From: Amphibalanus amphitrite
Lineage: Eukaryota; Arthropoda; Thecostraca; Balanomorpha; Balanidae
NCBI RefSeq assembly: GCF_019059575.1
Contig: NW_024881832.1
Span: forward strand, 1-64,000
DNA length: 64,000 nucleotides
Direction of reading: 5' to 3'
Shown here piece by piece: positions 13,001 through 24,969 of this stretch (the stretch's first letter is position 1; the number at the start of each line of letters is the position of its first letter). The notes beneath the pieces were generated by a model. The model was given only the letters and a program-made list of their open reading frames with translations. It was not told the origin of the DNA and did no database searches. The translations under genes and the position numbers were made by a program.

Positions 13001-15316
13001 TCGGTTGGCTGCTGTGACCCGCATGTCATGATGGTCATGTTCAATGGCGACAGTGACACCACGCTGGGTACCTTCCTCGAGGCCGAATGTTTCACACCAG
13101 CCTTCAAATGCCTGAAGAAAGACTGTGTGGTGCCGCAGGAGGGACATGTGCACCGCTTTCTCCATGACAACAGCTGTGTGTCACTGCTCGTGTGGACCCT
13201 GCTCGAGCCGTGTCCCGACAAGCGCATCTGGATGTGGACGTGGTGCCGACAGTGTGAGCGCGGCTCGGCTGCCAGGCCCATGACCGAAGACACGTGGACG
13301 TTATCGTTCGGCAAGTTCCTGGAGACGTTCTTCCTGTGTGAACAGTACTCGTCGTTGGACGGCTGCTCGCACAGCCTATTCCGGGATCGCGCGCACTACT
13401 TCGCACTGCAGGACCGTGTCGCCGTCTTCAGTCACTCTCAGATACAGCTGAACGACATCGTGCTGCCGCAGCTGGACATCACCGTTGAGCTGGGACCGCG
13501 AACCCAGCTCCGTCTGACCGAGGACCTGCATGCACTCTCCGAGGGTGTGCAGCTCTTCAGTTCGATCGTGGAGCGCTTGCTGTCTTTGCGTGCGGCGGCT
13601 GCCAGCGACGCCAAAGTGACTGAGGCGTTGCGGACCGCCCAGGAAGAGGTGGACGACGAGAAGCGGGCGTTCCGCACGCTGCTGACCGACATCGAGACAA
13701 TGGTGGCGCCTCTGGTGGGGGAGGCCACTGACGGCGCGTGTCGTCTGGACGAGGACCGTGTGTTCGCCGCCTCCGACCGGGCCGTGCAGGCCAAACGGAT
13801 GATGGCCGACACAGCGCACAAGTGGAATACACGGCTGCAAGAGTTGGCTAAAGCAGTCAAAGCTATTCCGCGACCGAAGGCGGAAGAAGTGACAGCGGAG
13901 GCAGAAAAGCCTCCGAAGAAACACTCTAACGATGGGAAAGTGTTAGAGACCAGCACTTCCAGTCGGAAGAGCTCCAACGACCAAAAGTCCAGCTACGATT
14001 CGAAGCAGAAGGAGGGCGCCGATCCCGAGCCGGCGACCGAGGACGCGGCTGATCTATCGTCAGTCAGCAAAGTCAAGTCCATCACTGTCGGCGGCATCAA
14101 GGCGCTCAAGTCGCTGGCATGGTCCAGTGGGGAGCTGGGAGAGCGGCTGACCTCTTCGCTCCCAGTCAATGAGCACCATCGGCTGCCGCCAACCGTGCCG
14201 CCGTCCTTCATCTGCGGCGAAGACTTGGGCTCGATCATCGCCTACTGCATGCTGACTCAGGAGTACAGCCGGCGACTGGCCGAGATCCGGCAGCAGCTGG
14301 AGCGACCCGCCGACAGCGCCGAGGAGCCGGGCCCGGAGCGCAGCGGCCGCATCTCCGAGTCGTCGACCGCCAACAGTGACGGTACTGGCGGCGCTGCTGA
14401 ACGCGGCGAGCGCGGTGAAAAGTATCTGGCCCAGTACCACATCGACATCAACATGTCCGAGGACAACGCCAACTTCTACTGTCAGGTGCTGCTCGCCGAG
14501 CATTTCCGCCGACTGCGCCAAGCTGTGTTCTCGGCCGGCGAGGAACGCTTCGTCCGCTGCCTCATGCACTGTCAGCCGTGGAACGCCAAGGGAGGGAAGT
14601 CGGGATCTACGTTCCACAAGTCTTGTGATGATCGCTTCGTCATTAAGACCATCTCCAAAGTCGAAAAGGATCACTTTGTGCGCTTTGGCATCCGCTACGT
14701 GGAATACATCTTGGACAGCCTGACGACCGGACGACCCTCTGTGCTCGCCAAAATCCTGGGCGTGTTCCTGGTGGGTTACAAGAACAACGTCACTGGTCAG
14801 GCGAAGAAGTGTTACATGGTCGTGATGGAGAACCTTCTGTATGGCCGGCAGATCTCGCAGAAGTTCGACCTGAAGGGCTCTATGCGAAACCGCCTGGCCG
14901 ACACCAAGGACAAATCCGAAGTGGTGCTGCTCGACCAGAACATGGTGACACTGCTCAGCGAGAACCCGCTTTACGTGCGGCCGCACGCCAAGCGTGTGCT
15001 GATGGAGGCCATCTCGCGCGACACCTCCTTTCTGCAGACGTGCCAGGTGATGGACTACTCGCTGCTGGTCGGTATGGACGAGACGCAGCGCTGTCTGGTC
15101 GTCGGGATCATCGACTATCTGCGCTCCTACACCTACGACAAGGCGGTGGAGACGTACATCAAGTCGTACAACATCCTGCTGGGCGATGGGAACAACCGCC
15201 CCACCGTTCTGGATCCGGTGCGATACAAGACGCGATTCGCCGTCATGATGAACAAGTACTTTACCGACGTTCCCGACCGATGGCTGGGGTTCGCACAAGG
15301 TCTCGGCTTTCTCTGA
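10079..15316 (+). CDS. PIKFYVE: PIKfyve / Fab1 phosphoinositide 5-kinase, giant exon with 4 frameshifts
   Basis: PIKfyve phosphorylates PI3P to PI(3,5)P2 on endosomes and lysosomes, with VAC14 and FIG4. Domains in order: FYVE finger (about 10375-10585; CYDCGDKFTTFRRRHHCRIC), DEP (about 10800-11070), chaperonin-like GroEL/TCP1 domain (about 11570-12200; DVRQFVKIKRIPGG), Cys-rich middle (about 12900-13430; CDALNPINHQK), and C-terminal kinase (about 14420-15310). The kinase keeps GGKSGSTF, the lysine in RFVIK, DLKGSMRNR, MDYSLLVG and GIIDYLRSYTYDK. About 1,745 codons are present, against about 2,100 aa in human; the extreme N-terminus lies in upstream exons. No intron interrupts 5.2 kb. Frame changes occur near 10484 (T-run one short), 11953-11956 (one extra C), 12151 (one A missing) and between about 12842 and 12902 (one base missing). 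The final frame is open to TGA 15314-15316. Either these are consensus errors or the gene is decaying. Confidence 0.93.
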
Positions 15317-16030
15317 TGGGCCTGCGCGGCTGAGCTTCCCCATGGGATTAGTTGGAGGGGCGCACTGAAGAGTGGCCGCTGGCGCTGTGGGATGGCCGTT
15401 CTCCCCGACGAGACGGCGTGTTCCGCTCCGTCTTGCTGCCAATGAGCGCTGCAGTCGTCTGAGGCGCGGCGAGGCGAGACCTTCCCTCCATCAGCAGCGT
15501 TCTAGATCCCAGATTTCGTGCCGAGATCGTCCGAGAGGACTGTCAGGCATGGCAATGTTGTAATGCTGGCAATGGTATGCTGTACCGAACCGGACAACGC
15601 TGTATGTGTGCCTAAGCTGTCCTTTGCGTGAGCTGTGATTGAACGCTTGAGGTGTAGTGAGCGCAGTTGCCAGCAGCCCGGCGCCCGCTGTGATATCAGA
15701 AGCTTATCGTTATCGTTCATTGCTGATGTGCATCATGTTATGGTTACCATTAGGCTTGTATTCACGTTGGGGATGAGGGAAGGGTGACCAACTATACTGC
15801 ATGATCCAATGGCTGGGTTTTGTATAACGCTCTCTTCATTAGTTTTGAGTTTGGGTGCATTTTCGTAAAGCATCTGTTTGGCCTTGTGTTTCATGTTTGC
15901 ATTGTATCTAGGAAAATGTTGTGTTCTCATGGCGAGCCGTCTAGTTGTTTATTTGCTGTCAATTGGCATGTAATGGTGCTACGTTTTGAGCTGTTAACCC
16001 TTGCAGTATCAGTACGTTTATGTATCCATA
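15317..16030. other. PIKfyve 3' flank
   Basis: No further gene is seen. The proximal part is GC-rich and probably 3'UTR, becoming AT-rich. There is no AATAAA before 16031; the first one, at 16404-16409, lies inside the following inverted-repeat element. Confidence 0.4.
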
Positions 16031-18091
16031 CATAGACCACTATATATCTGGACTGTGCACGGAAATTAGGGCCCTGCCATTAGGGCCCTAACTTTCGAAG
16101 GTCGTCACAGCCAACTTATTCGTCATATGATGATGTGCTTTGGGAAACATCACCACTAGTCAATTTGTAATCTGAGTTATATCTTACATTGAGCAAAAAA
16201 TATATAATATTAGCGCAATCATCGAAAAAAGAAGGGCATTTTCTGCCCATTTCTTCCATGATTTAACATGGTGTGGATGATGGTTCCCAGCTAATTTTCA
16301 CGAGAATTAGCAAATTTTCACAGACATGTAGCGAAGATTTTTGCAAGATTATTGTTGTTTGTTGTTTATCATTGACATGCGGGATAGTTCTCTTTTGTCT
16401 TTAAATAAAATGAAACCTTTTAATGCATACATGCCACTGAAATACAGTAAAATGTGCCGCTAGTGATAATCACTTCAGAATATCCTATGAACAGAACAGG
16501 GAGTGAGCATATTCAAAGAGCCAAGACAGTGCATGCAACAATGTCAGTTTTCCGGTTCCTGGCTAAGGCATCAATATGAAGTCAATTTCTATGTGCCCTA
16601 AAGCTGAAAATGTCTTGGAATTCTGACCACTGGGCTCCCTGTGAGTTTTATTACATGCTGTGACGCTGGCCGAGACCGAAAAATTGAGCAGAAGACAACT
16701 GTAAGGAGAGGTGGCGGATCCGTTTCCAGACTGGCGGCTCCTATAATATCAGTCACAAGTGAAGCCCAAAACTAGCTAAAGTCTTGCAATTTGGTCAAGT
16801 GATGGTCACATATGTTATGGCTTGCGGAGAGCTGGCGTGCCCACATCAGCAATCTGTGTTCCGCTCCTGCATGCAAGCAATGGGTCCTGCTCTGGTAACA
16901 GCTGCCGAGTCGCTCTCTCTTCGGCACACGTATAGCTTCAAACGTGTGTTTCAAGACAGCGCGACTACCATTGTAAAGGAAAACGATAACTTTCTTCACA
17001 TTGCTCGCTGAGGGAGTCACACTGTCGAGAAGCACCTCAAGTTACAACGCTACGACCTGCATTCCTTCAACACATTGATGTGTATAGTTGAGCGAAAAAC
17101 AAACATTGCAATTCATGGAGTCAATATGGACAGTATACCGTCACTCAACACCAGCGATGCGCGAACAGAGCTTCATGAAATAAGAAAGCTTCATGAAAAT
17201 GAGAAAGGTTGAGCCGCAGGACGTAAACACAATGCAACATTCCTGGGATCAGTTTGTCTATGCAATCAATAACTACGATCCTATTCGTCGATGTGTAAGA
17301 TACCTACATGGCTGAGAATTTCAGATGTGGATTTACAATTCGAATAGTAACTAAAGGCAAATGTAGCACAAGAACTATAAGAAAGTGCATTCCTAAGTGC
17401 GAAGCTCTGCTGCAGTGTCCAGTGAACCGAGATCTCGTGACTCCGTCTAAATCTCGAATCTCGATCGCCATCACCCGCTGCAAAATGCGGCCACCGTCAC
17501 TGACAACGCTGTTCAAAAGTCCCCTTCTCTCGAGAGGGACAGATGACAGAACCCGTCTGTCCCTATGCTGAGCATGAAATCGGCCTCAGTGGAAGCAGGG
17601 AACAGTTGTGGCCCAGCAGGTCACCTCGGACGGTCTCGCTAAAAACGCAGCACCGGCAGCTTTGTTATTTACCCATAGGAATCTTCGTAATTCCGTGGCG
17701 CAGATAGTGTGGGCTTTCAAAGCATTGAGCCGGGTGCGTGTCTGATTTAGACAGGCAAATTAATCTGCAGTGTGTCCAATATGTCGTCAGACTGTCTCTT
17801 GTCAAAAACGACCGATCACGGATTGTTCCTGTCTATTGATGCTTTGAACTTAATACAGTGTGATATACCTGTCTATAAGTGCTTTTATTTATTTATCGTG
17901 TTAAGAATCATGCTATAAATTATACATTTATTAAAATATACATCACATTTAAGAAGTTACTTTCATTTAAATGGGCTTACTACTTACTAGAGCGTCAATA
18001 CACAATTCCGCGTGCTACGTCGAATTTCCCAGCAGGGCCCTAATAGCAGTCGGCAAAATCCGTGCACAGTCCAGATATATAGTGGTCTATG
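16031..18091. mobile_element. 2.06 kb DNA element with about 33-bp inverted repeats and 7-bp TSD
   Basis: The left end CATAGACCACTATATATCTG (continuing GACTGTGCACGG) is matched in inverse at 18060-18091. The 7-bp word ATCCATA occurs immediately outside both ends, so a target duplication is visible. Terminal repeat length and TSD size recall P-type elements, and hAT is possible; the superfamily is inference. Subterminal GGGCCCTA words are also mirrored. Interior frames are short and I recognise no transposase, so it is probably non-autonomous. Confidence 0.75.
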
Positions 18092-18640
18092 ATCCATATC
18101 GTTATATCATCTATATATCGGGTGACATGCATGGCTAAGTAATGTTGTTGAAAATCTGTCGACATTCCACATGTTTGGTGCGGTCGTCGCGTTTCTCAGT
18201 ATTACATTTAGTCATTGTATTATGTTGTGTGGTCGGTTTCATTGTACACGGTCTGATTCACCTGGCCAGCCTCGCCCCTGAGACTGGAGGACGGCTGTTA
18301 TGTGATAAATGGATGCATACCGTCGGGGTAAGGGTGTAACCGTTTGGCATTGTTTATCGTAATAAACCATATCGGTATCTGTAAAGCATTGGTATTTGTA
18401 ACTCGTACGCTGACAAGTAATTACACAATAACAGACCTTGAGGGAGATAGGGCATCCCACGCCACCCATTCCCTACGCAAGCACTTAGAACAGGTGTGCT
18501 GCGAGCTGCGACTCCCCCGAGCCTCCCCCGGGCGTCCGCGGGCTAACTGAGTGGTGGTGTGGTCTGCGCTGAACGCACGCGACGTGGTGATCCCATTTTG
18601 GAACATGACAACGGATAATGGTTTCACTAGCCCAAGATCA

Positions 18641-18834
18641 GAGGCCAGTTTTATCAACAGAAAAATAGCCGCCTGCCGGATTTTTTTTTTTTGCCATACA
18701 GCTCCACATACGGAGCGTAAGCGCGATGGACATGTAAAGGGAAAGGGCTTTACCGTTTACGCTCCGTATGTGAAGCGGTCTTTAGACAAAAAATTCCGGC
18801 AGGCGGCTATTTTTCTGTTGGTAAAACTAGCCTC
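18641..18834. mobile_element. Small foldback (MITE-like) element
   Basis: Arms of about 40 bp containing ATAGCCGCCTGCCGGA and its inverse TCCGGCAGGCGGCTAT enclose a second inner inverted repeat (ACATACGGAGCGTAA / TTTACGCTCCGTATGT). The whole 190 bp can fold into one long hairpin. It lies downstream of the KICS2 3' end. No coding. Confidence 0.65.
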
Positions 18835-19416
18835 AGTATCAGGACGTCTGCGTGGCGTGGGAGGGGAGGGGAAGAACCTGCCGCCTTCGCAAAACCATTC
18901 AAACGCCCTCATAGCTCTTTGCATATTTATTTGACTGCGATTGATATCATGCGTGGACGCATCGCGATGTACCCTCGAAAGTCGAAACCAAATATAATCA
19001 GCGTACAAGTATTTTCCCGATAAATACCGCTAAACGTAATAGTAAAACTATGGCGTCACTGCGAGATCCATATCAGCGCCGGGTCTCCTGAGCTGAAACA
19101 TGCTCGACTGACGGTATGATATCGCATCGAACCGCGCACTATCTTAAAACACGTGCGGCTAGACCATCCTTACGACGAGTACACTTTCCCGTTAACGCTA
19201 CGGCCAATCGCGACGATTCAACCAGGTCAAACGCAAATGCGTGCTTCACTCCCATTGCCGAGGAATATCACAGCCTGGTGGGCGACCCTACCAAAGACAC
19301 GGTTCGCCCAATAGACTCGCTGACCACCGTCAGTCAGCGACGCGGCTCACGGACCGCCATTACTGGTCACGGGACCCACATATCACTCATACAGCGCCCT
19401 CACTGGGCCGCGCGGC
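18835..19416. other. KICS2 3' flank
   Basis: No gene recognised. Read on the minus strand, an AATAAA at 18931-18926 could serve as the KICS2 poly(A) signal, about 490 bp after the stop. Confidence 0.35.
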
Positions 19417-22400
19417 TCACTTGGCGCCGGGTCTGAGGCTGTGGTAGATCTTGCTGCAGCGGAGCGCTGCCGCGGTCTCCAGCATGAAGGATGTGACGTA
19501 GCTGTCCTTCTCCGACCGGCGGCCGTCGAACACCACGACCAGGGTGAGGCAGTCGCTGATGGCCAGGAAGAAGGCCGACTGCGCGGCGCTCGGGCCCAGC
19601 CACGCGTGGCTGACGCGGCTGGAGGACAGCTCGAGCTTCGGCTCGGCGAGGGCGGCCACCACCTCGGGCCAGAGCGCCGCCTGCACGTCACTCTTCTGCG
19701 GACAGTGGGGGGTGGCGGTCAGAGCAGCGATCACTCGATGACGCGCAGACGGCTATGGCAACGCGCATTCAGTCCGGACCGAAGTGGGTCCTAACGCTGC
19801 AGGAATCGGGTTTTCAAAGTAAAGACAAAGTTGAACTTGATCCGATAAGCACTACCTGCATTATCTTCCCTCATCCAGACTTAGCGGTAAAAAGCATTCC
19901 TTTCTCATGTCAGGGGCCAGGGCGATATTCTGAGGCTTGCAATGCACAGTACACAAAATAAGCTCAGCCTCTATTTCATTATCTGTCCGCGGGAGCGTCG
20001 CTGCGGCGAGGGGAGTCTCACCGAGCAGCAGAGCACGGCCGGGTACGGTTTGGGGTGCTGTCCTGCCGGCGGCACGCGCTGCTCCGGGTGTCTGTAGCCG
20101 AGCCCGCCCCGTACCGCCTCCTCAGTGCCGTCAAACGCCAGCGCCACCAGCGCGGCGTCCATCTTGCGCTGGAAGCTCTGCAGCCTGCGGACGGGTCGTC
20201 AGGCGTCAGCTGGCCGGTCGGCGACCGATGGGTGAGGGCTGAATCCCCTCACTGAATCCTGGGCACGCACAGCGGACACCCACAGCCACAGCACCGGTCG
20301 ACACCCACCTGGCAAAGTGGTCGGCGGCCGTCTTGGCGCACAGAGCCTTGAACTCTGAGCCCGAGCTCTGGGCGCTGAGCACCTCGCGGAAATAGAGTGA
20401 GAAGGTGGCGACGAGTGCGGCGCGCAGTCGCTGCAGCCACTGGATCAGCTCCGGCTCCTGGCTGGCGCGCCGGAACAGCAGGCGCCGCGTCTGGAAAACG
20501 AGGACGCGGTAGTCACACACCGGGGTGCTGCGGCGTTTGGAAAACGGGTTACCAACAAACATACGGGAAAGGTGCAGTCACTAACAGCGACACGTCCGAG
20601 TATCGCAGGCATTAAAGACGAAAATTGCTGTTAAGCGTTTTTTTTATATCTGCAGGGGCCAGGGAGAGGGTCGGACTCACCTCACGCGACTGGACGCACG
20701 CAGAGAACTTGTTCAGGTGGGTGTGCGCCTCGTTCAGACTCATTAGCGCCGGCAGAAATTGCCACGTCTCCAGCTGCTCCTGGGTCCGCAGCATCGATAG
20801 CAGCGTTCGCACCTCGTACCTGACCGCACGCACCCACATCAGTAACCAATCGTGTAAAGGCACCTGACCACGAGCTCAAACATTGGCGACTCGTACCCGG
20901 CCAGAGGTCCGAGCATCAGCGACTCGTACCTTGTCACACGTCCGGACACAAGCAACCCATCGTCCTGATGGCACGTCCGGCCAGTGACAGACTGGTTCTC
21001 ACCGGACCACAGCCTTGAGGGCCGCCAGGTGCGGGTGGTCAAAGTTGGCCTCCTGGTCGCTGGCGAAGTTCTCCAGCTGTTCAGTAAGCTCCGAAACACC
21101 ACGTATCTTGCCCGAACCGACCAGCCACAGCTTCTCATAGCTGACGTGCGGTTATGGAAACTAAAAGGAAACCTCAGAATGATAGCATTGCATTGTTACA
21201 CAGCGAGAGAATGCGCACACCGTTTGCTTGCCCGTCCGTTTGCAGCAGGGTCCCTATGCAAACGTCATCCGGAAACGATCGCACCGTAGACAAACAATCC
21301 GAAAACGAGCATTTGAGCGCTAAACCTTATTAGTTATTACTCACAAATATAAAGTCCAATACTGACGACGGAGCGCGTGAGACAACGTTGTGCCAGACAA
21401 ATCAGCAAAAAAAAACAAATACATAGAAATAGATACCCATCGAACAGCTGCAAAAGGATACAACTCGAGCAGCGTGAGTCGGCCGCGCACGAAGTGCAGC
21501 AGCTGCCGGTAGGCGCGCAGCAGGCAGAGGTCCAGTGTGCTGTCAGTCAGGCCGTCCGCCACCCGCTGGTACTCGAGCGAGAGCGCCTCGTAACACACAC
21601 GCGCAGAGCTCTGTGAGCGGTCCACATGTTGTAACAGGTAGGTTTCGTGAACAGTAGGTATAGTATGAGACCAATATGACGATAACAAGTTGCAGAAATT
21701 AGCAACCAGATTGGCAAGTCAGTAATCTTATAAAAGAGTAATATACAGGTATTTAGTGAGTCTCAAAATTGCACTTAATGAGTATAAAATGAATGTACTA
21801 AGTACCAACGGCCTGAAAGAGTATAACCGACCACTGAAGTCGGTGGTACCGACCCCGCGGTGGTAAACTCCCCACCTAGCAATTAACTCAGTGTGGGACT
21901 GACTGGGCTTTGGGAGCAGCAAAGGATAGGCTATTTATTGCATTCTTGTTTATCGGACAAACACCTTTTTCAAAAAAGCAATATTTTGTGAGCAATGTCT
22001 ACGTAATAAAGTAGCCCAAGCGATACAACCCACATTTAACAACAAAGCATACGTACATCTTTTCGAAGAAAACTCTTGTGTGCCAGGAACATCAAGCTCA
22101 TATACGATTTTTCAGCAAGAGACAACTGTATTAGACCGTTGACCAGCACATTCCAAGATGTCACAGGACTCAGCTTTGTAGCCTCCCTTTCCCGTTCCTG
22201 AAAGGAGAATGAGAATAACTTGATGGAAACATGGTAAGGCAATGAAATCACCCAAATGTGGAGGGTGTTCAGGGAATGAATATGGATCGATGGTTGTGCA
22301 ACCCTTCTGGTCAAGCCATGAACTTGACCTCACCTGGTCAACTCACCTGGTTGGGTTCCCATTATCCAATTATATGATCATATGATTTGGCCAAATGACC

Positions 22401-23235
22401 ATATGACTTATGACCAAGGGTCAAATTTGAGGCTGACCTGAAAAGGTCAACTTACAATTCATTTGATGTGTCAGGACAAGAGGAGCATGATGTGAGCAAA
22501 ATAAATGTCATACAATTATTGATGCCAGTTTCTGTAAGTTTGTATGAAATATTGGTGATGCATAATCAGTTTATTTCAATGTGTTTTGCCCTCCATGAGC
22601 CAAACATTATTTGACCTCAGATCTACTCCCAATAAATATCACAGAAAGAGCTTTGAAAGAACAATCAAATGCACTTTTGAAAATATCTAGCTCTAATCAT
22701 TCACAAATTTATGCACTAATCCATTATAAAAAATGTCAAAATGAAGAAACTTTTAGTGACAATTTGAACTTTCATGACCTCCAGTGTTCTAAGTAACGGC
22801 CAGGTCGAAAAATGACCTGTACATTTATGAATGACTCAAGGGAGCTATTAATTGCTTTTTCCACATCTTTCTGGCTGTCTTAACTCTTAGTTTACAAGAT
22901 TGTCAGTTCTAGCCAAATATGATCCCTGCCCTCCTCTTGGCTCTTCCCCCCCCCCCGGCCCCCCACCATGGCTAAGTTGGCTGAGACCAAGCAGAGACAG
23001 ACATCAAAGTGCGGGCAACTACTTATGTGAAATAAAAAACATTCCAATTCAATATTGTTGATTATTATTCATTGATAAACAGATTATCTATAAACGAATG
23101 GTTAAGAAGACAGAGCTCAAAAGGAATAATACTTACAAGTGATTCCTTTGCTTTATCATATAAAAATCCTCCAATAAGTGTTGAAATATTATCCAAAAGA
23201 TCGTGAACTTCTTGAATACTCATGCACATGGCCAT
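19417..23235 (-). CDS. KICS2: KICSTOR subunit KICS2 (C12orf66 homologue), complete, 8 exons
   Basis: KICS2 is part of KICSTOR, which tethers the GATOR1 GAP to lysosomes and so represses mTORC1 when amino acids or glucose are scarce. Exons in transcript order: 23235-23137, 22197-22057, 21610-21462, 21140-21003, 20819-20681, 20490-20309, 20184-20022, 19695-19417. All junctions are GT-AG and phases agree, giving 1,290 nt and 429 aa (human about 445). Diagnostic matches include GGFLYDKAKESL (exon 1), SLAEKSYMSL (exon 2), FYEK across the exon 3/4 junction, WQFLPALMSLNEAHTHL (exon 5), FSLYFREVLS (exon 6), MDAALVALAFD (exon 7) and VVVFDGRRSEKDS plus the terminal SLRPGAK (exon 8). The first exons are AT-rich and the later ones GC-rich. 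Intron 1 holds a repeat-family copy. No frameshift is needed. Confidence 0.92.
22330..22970. repeat. Divergent copy of the interspersed element seen at 1489-2549
   Basis: Inside KICS2 intron 1. It shares a recognisable order of motifs with the 1890-2510 region: AAGGTCAACTT followed by a 'gaggagcatgatg' block, then 'gaaagagctttgaaagaac...aatgcacttttg', ending in a poly-C run. It is AT-richer and more diverged, and clear ends were not found. Confidence 0.5.
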
Positions 23236-23722
23236 TTTTGCTGTGTCCCTTCTTCAAATCAGGGCGGCTTCAAATGACCTAAATCAATATTGCATTACGC
23301 TGTTATTACGCTAATATATAGCATATCGCTATTGCCATAATAACCAGTGTATAAAAATAATAATTATTGCTGTTGTTTTCACTGAGCACGCATACAAACA
23401 GCGCTGACTTTATTATGTACCAAGGCCCTATATACCAGGTAGGGTCGTCCGGCGATTCTACCTTTTCGTGACGTCAGCTCGTGACGTCATTTGGAGTCAA
23501 GTCTCGAAGCCCCGTTCAATCCCCATGTAAATGAGCGATTTTCGAAGCACTGTAGAATGAAGTCTGCAGAAGATATATCAAACTTAAGTATCTTATCTAA
23601 AAGAGCAGACAATTTTCTGCAAGTTATCTATTACGTGTTTTTCGCTAAATCTTTTGCTTTTTTCACAAAAGCGTAAAATGTCCCCCCATATCTCCGCAGC
23701 CTCCCTGTCGCCGGCCGCCGCG

Positions 23723-23797
23723 CGGTCGCGTTAGTGTAGTGGTTAGCGTGCCCGCGCAGTATTCCAAAGGTCCCGAGTTCGAATCTATGCAGTGCGG
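23723..23797 (+). repeat. tRNA-related sequence in left arm
   Basis: It shows an A-box-like TTAGTGTAGTGGTTAGCG and a B-box-like CCCGAGTTCGAATC at tRNA spacing, resembling tRNA-Asp/Glu-type genes. The acceptor and T stems do not pair well, so it looks like a tRNA-derived Pol III promoter rather than a functional tRNA. Confidence 0.6.
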
Positions 23798-24592
23798 AAC
23801 TTTAATTGCAATTCCAAGCTGAATATACGCACATCCATAATAAATTATTATTCGTATAGCTAAACTGTCACCAAACTATCCATATAAATTGACTTCACCC
23901 AAAATAGCGGCAAGATTCTATTAAAATATAAATTCAAATATGGCGGCTTGGACTGCCGCGTGCGTTAGGCTCCGCCCATAGCTCCGCCCACATGCATGAC
24001 GTCATTCGTGTTAGTGGACACGCAGAGAGATAGGGGACGACATGGGCCTGATTATGTACCTATCGCGCCATTTCTGTAAACGAAATTCTTATTTTCTTGT
24101 CAAAAATGACGTTTACAGCAATAACTAGAAACAGAAAGAAGGTTTAAAATCCAATATGAATAAAAGATAGCAATGACATGAGCAGAAAAAATATGGAGAA
24201 ACTTGAAATTCATATTCTGAAGAATTACACCATTCAATGGAATATTTACCCAATTTTTATTTTTGTTGACGTCATTTAAAAAGTGTTAATGGCATTTATA
24301 TTTTCGGCCTCCTTGTATCCTTGTATATGATATTGATATCAGGCCCATGTCGTCCCCTATCTCTCTGCGTGTCCACTAACACGAATGACGTCACGCATGT
24401 GGGCGGAGCTATGGGCGGAGCCTAACGCACGCGGCAGTCCAAGCCGCCATATTTGAATTTATATTTTAATAGAATCTTGCCGATATTTTGGGTGAAGTCA
24501 ATTTATATGGATAGCTTGGTGACAGTTTAGCTATACGAATAATAATTTATTATGGATGTGCGTATATTCACCTTGGAATTGCAATTAAAGTT

Positions 24593-24667
24593 CCGCACCG
24601 CAGAGATTCGAACTCGGGACCTTTGGAATACTGCGCGGGCACGCTAACCACTACACTACCGCGACCG
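24593..24667 (-). repeat. tRNA-related sequence in right arm
   Basis: Mirror copy of the left-arm tRNA-like segment, with the same A-box and B-box words on the opposite strand and a few substitutions near its 3' end. The two copies are convergent. Confidence 0.6.
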
Positions 24668-24969
24668 CGCGGCGGCCGGCGGCAGGGAGGCTGCGGAGAC
24701 ATGGGGGGACATTTTACGCTTTTGTGAAAAAAGCAAAAGATTTAGCGAAAAACACGTAATAGATAACTTGCAGAAAATTGTCTGCTCTTTTAGATAAGAT
24801 ACTTAAGTTTGATATATCTTGTGCAGACTTCATTCTACAGTGCTTCGAAAATCGCTCATTTACATGGGGATTGAACGGGGCTTCGAGACTTGACTCCAAA
24901 TGACGTCACGAGCTGACGTCACGAAAAGGTAGAATCGCCGGACGACCCTACCTGGTATATAGGGCCTTG

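Larger units (their letters stand above)
23421..24969. mobile_element. 1.55 kb element with 632-bp terminal inverted repeats
   Basis: Left arm 23421-24052 and right arm 24338-24969 are inverted copies with only scattered mismatches, around a 285-bp AT-rich centre. Both begin CAAGGCCCTATATACCAG. Each arm encodes the same short open frame of 61 codons, whose two translations differ at one residue (E versus Q); it lacks any known domain. Each arm also holds a tRNA-like segment. A clear target duplication was not found. The near-identity of the arms implies recent mobility or ongoing conversion. Confidence 0.85.

Noticed and set aside
14060..15442. 460-codon minus-strand frame
   Set aside because: It is the antisense shadow of the PIKfyve kinase domain caused by GC-rich third positions.
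23723..23797. Functional tRNA gene
   Set aside because: A- and B-box words are present but the acceptor and T stems do not pair, and the sequence lies in a transposon arm.
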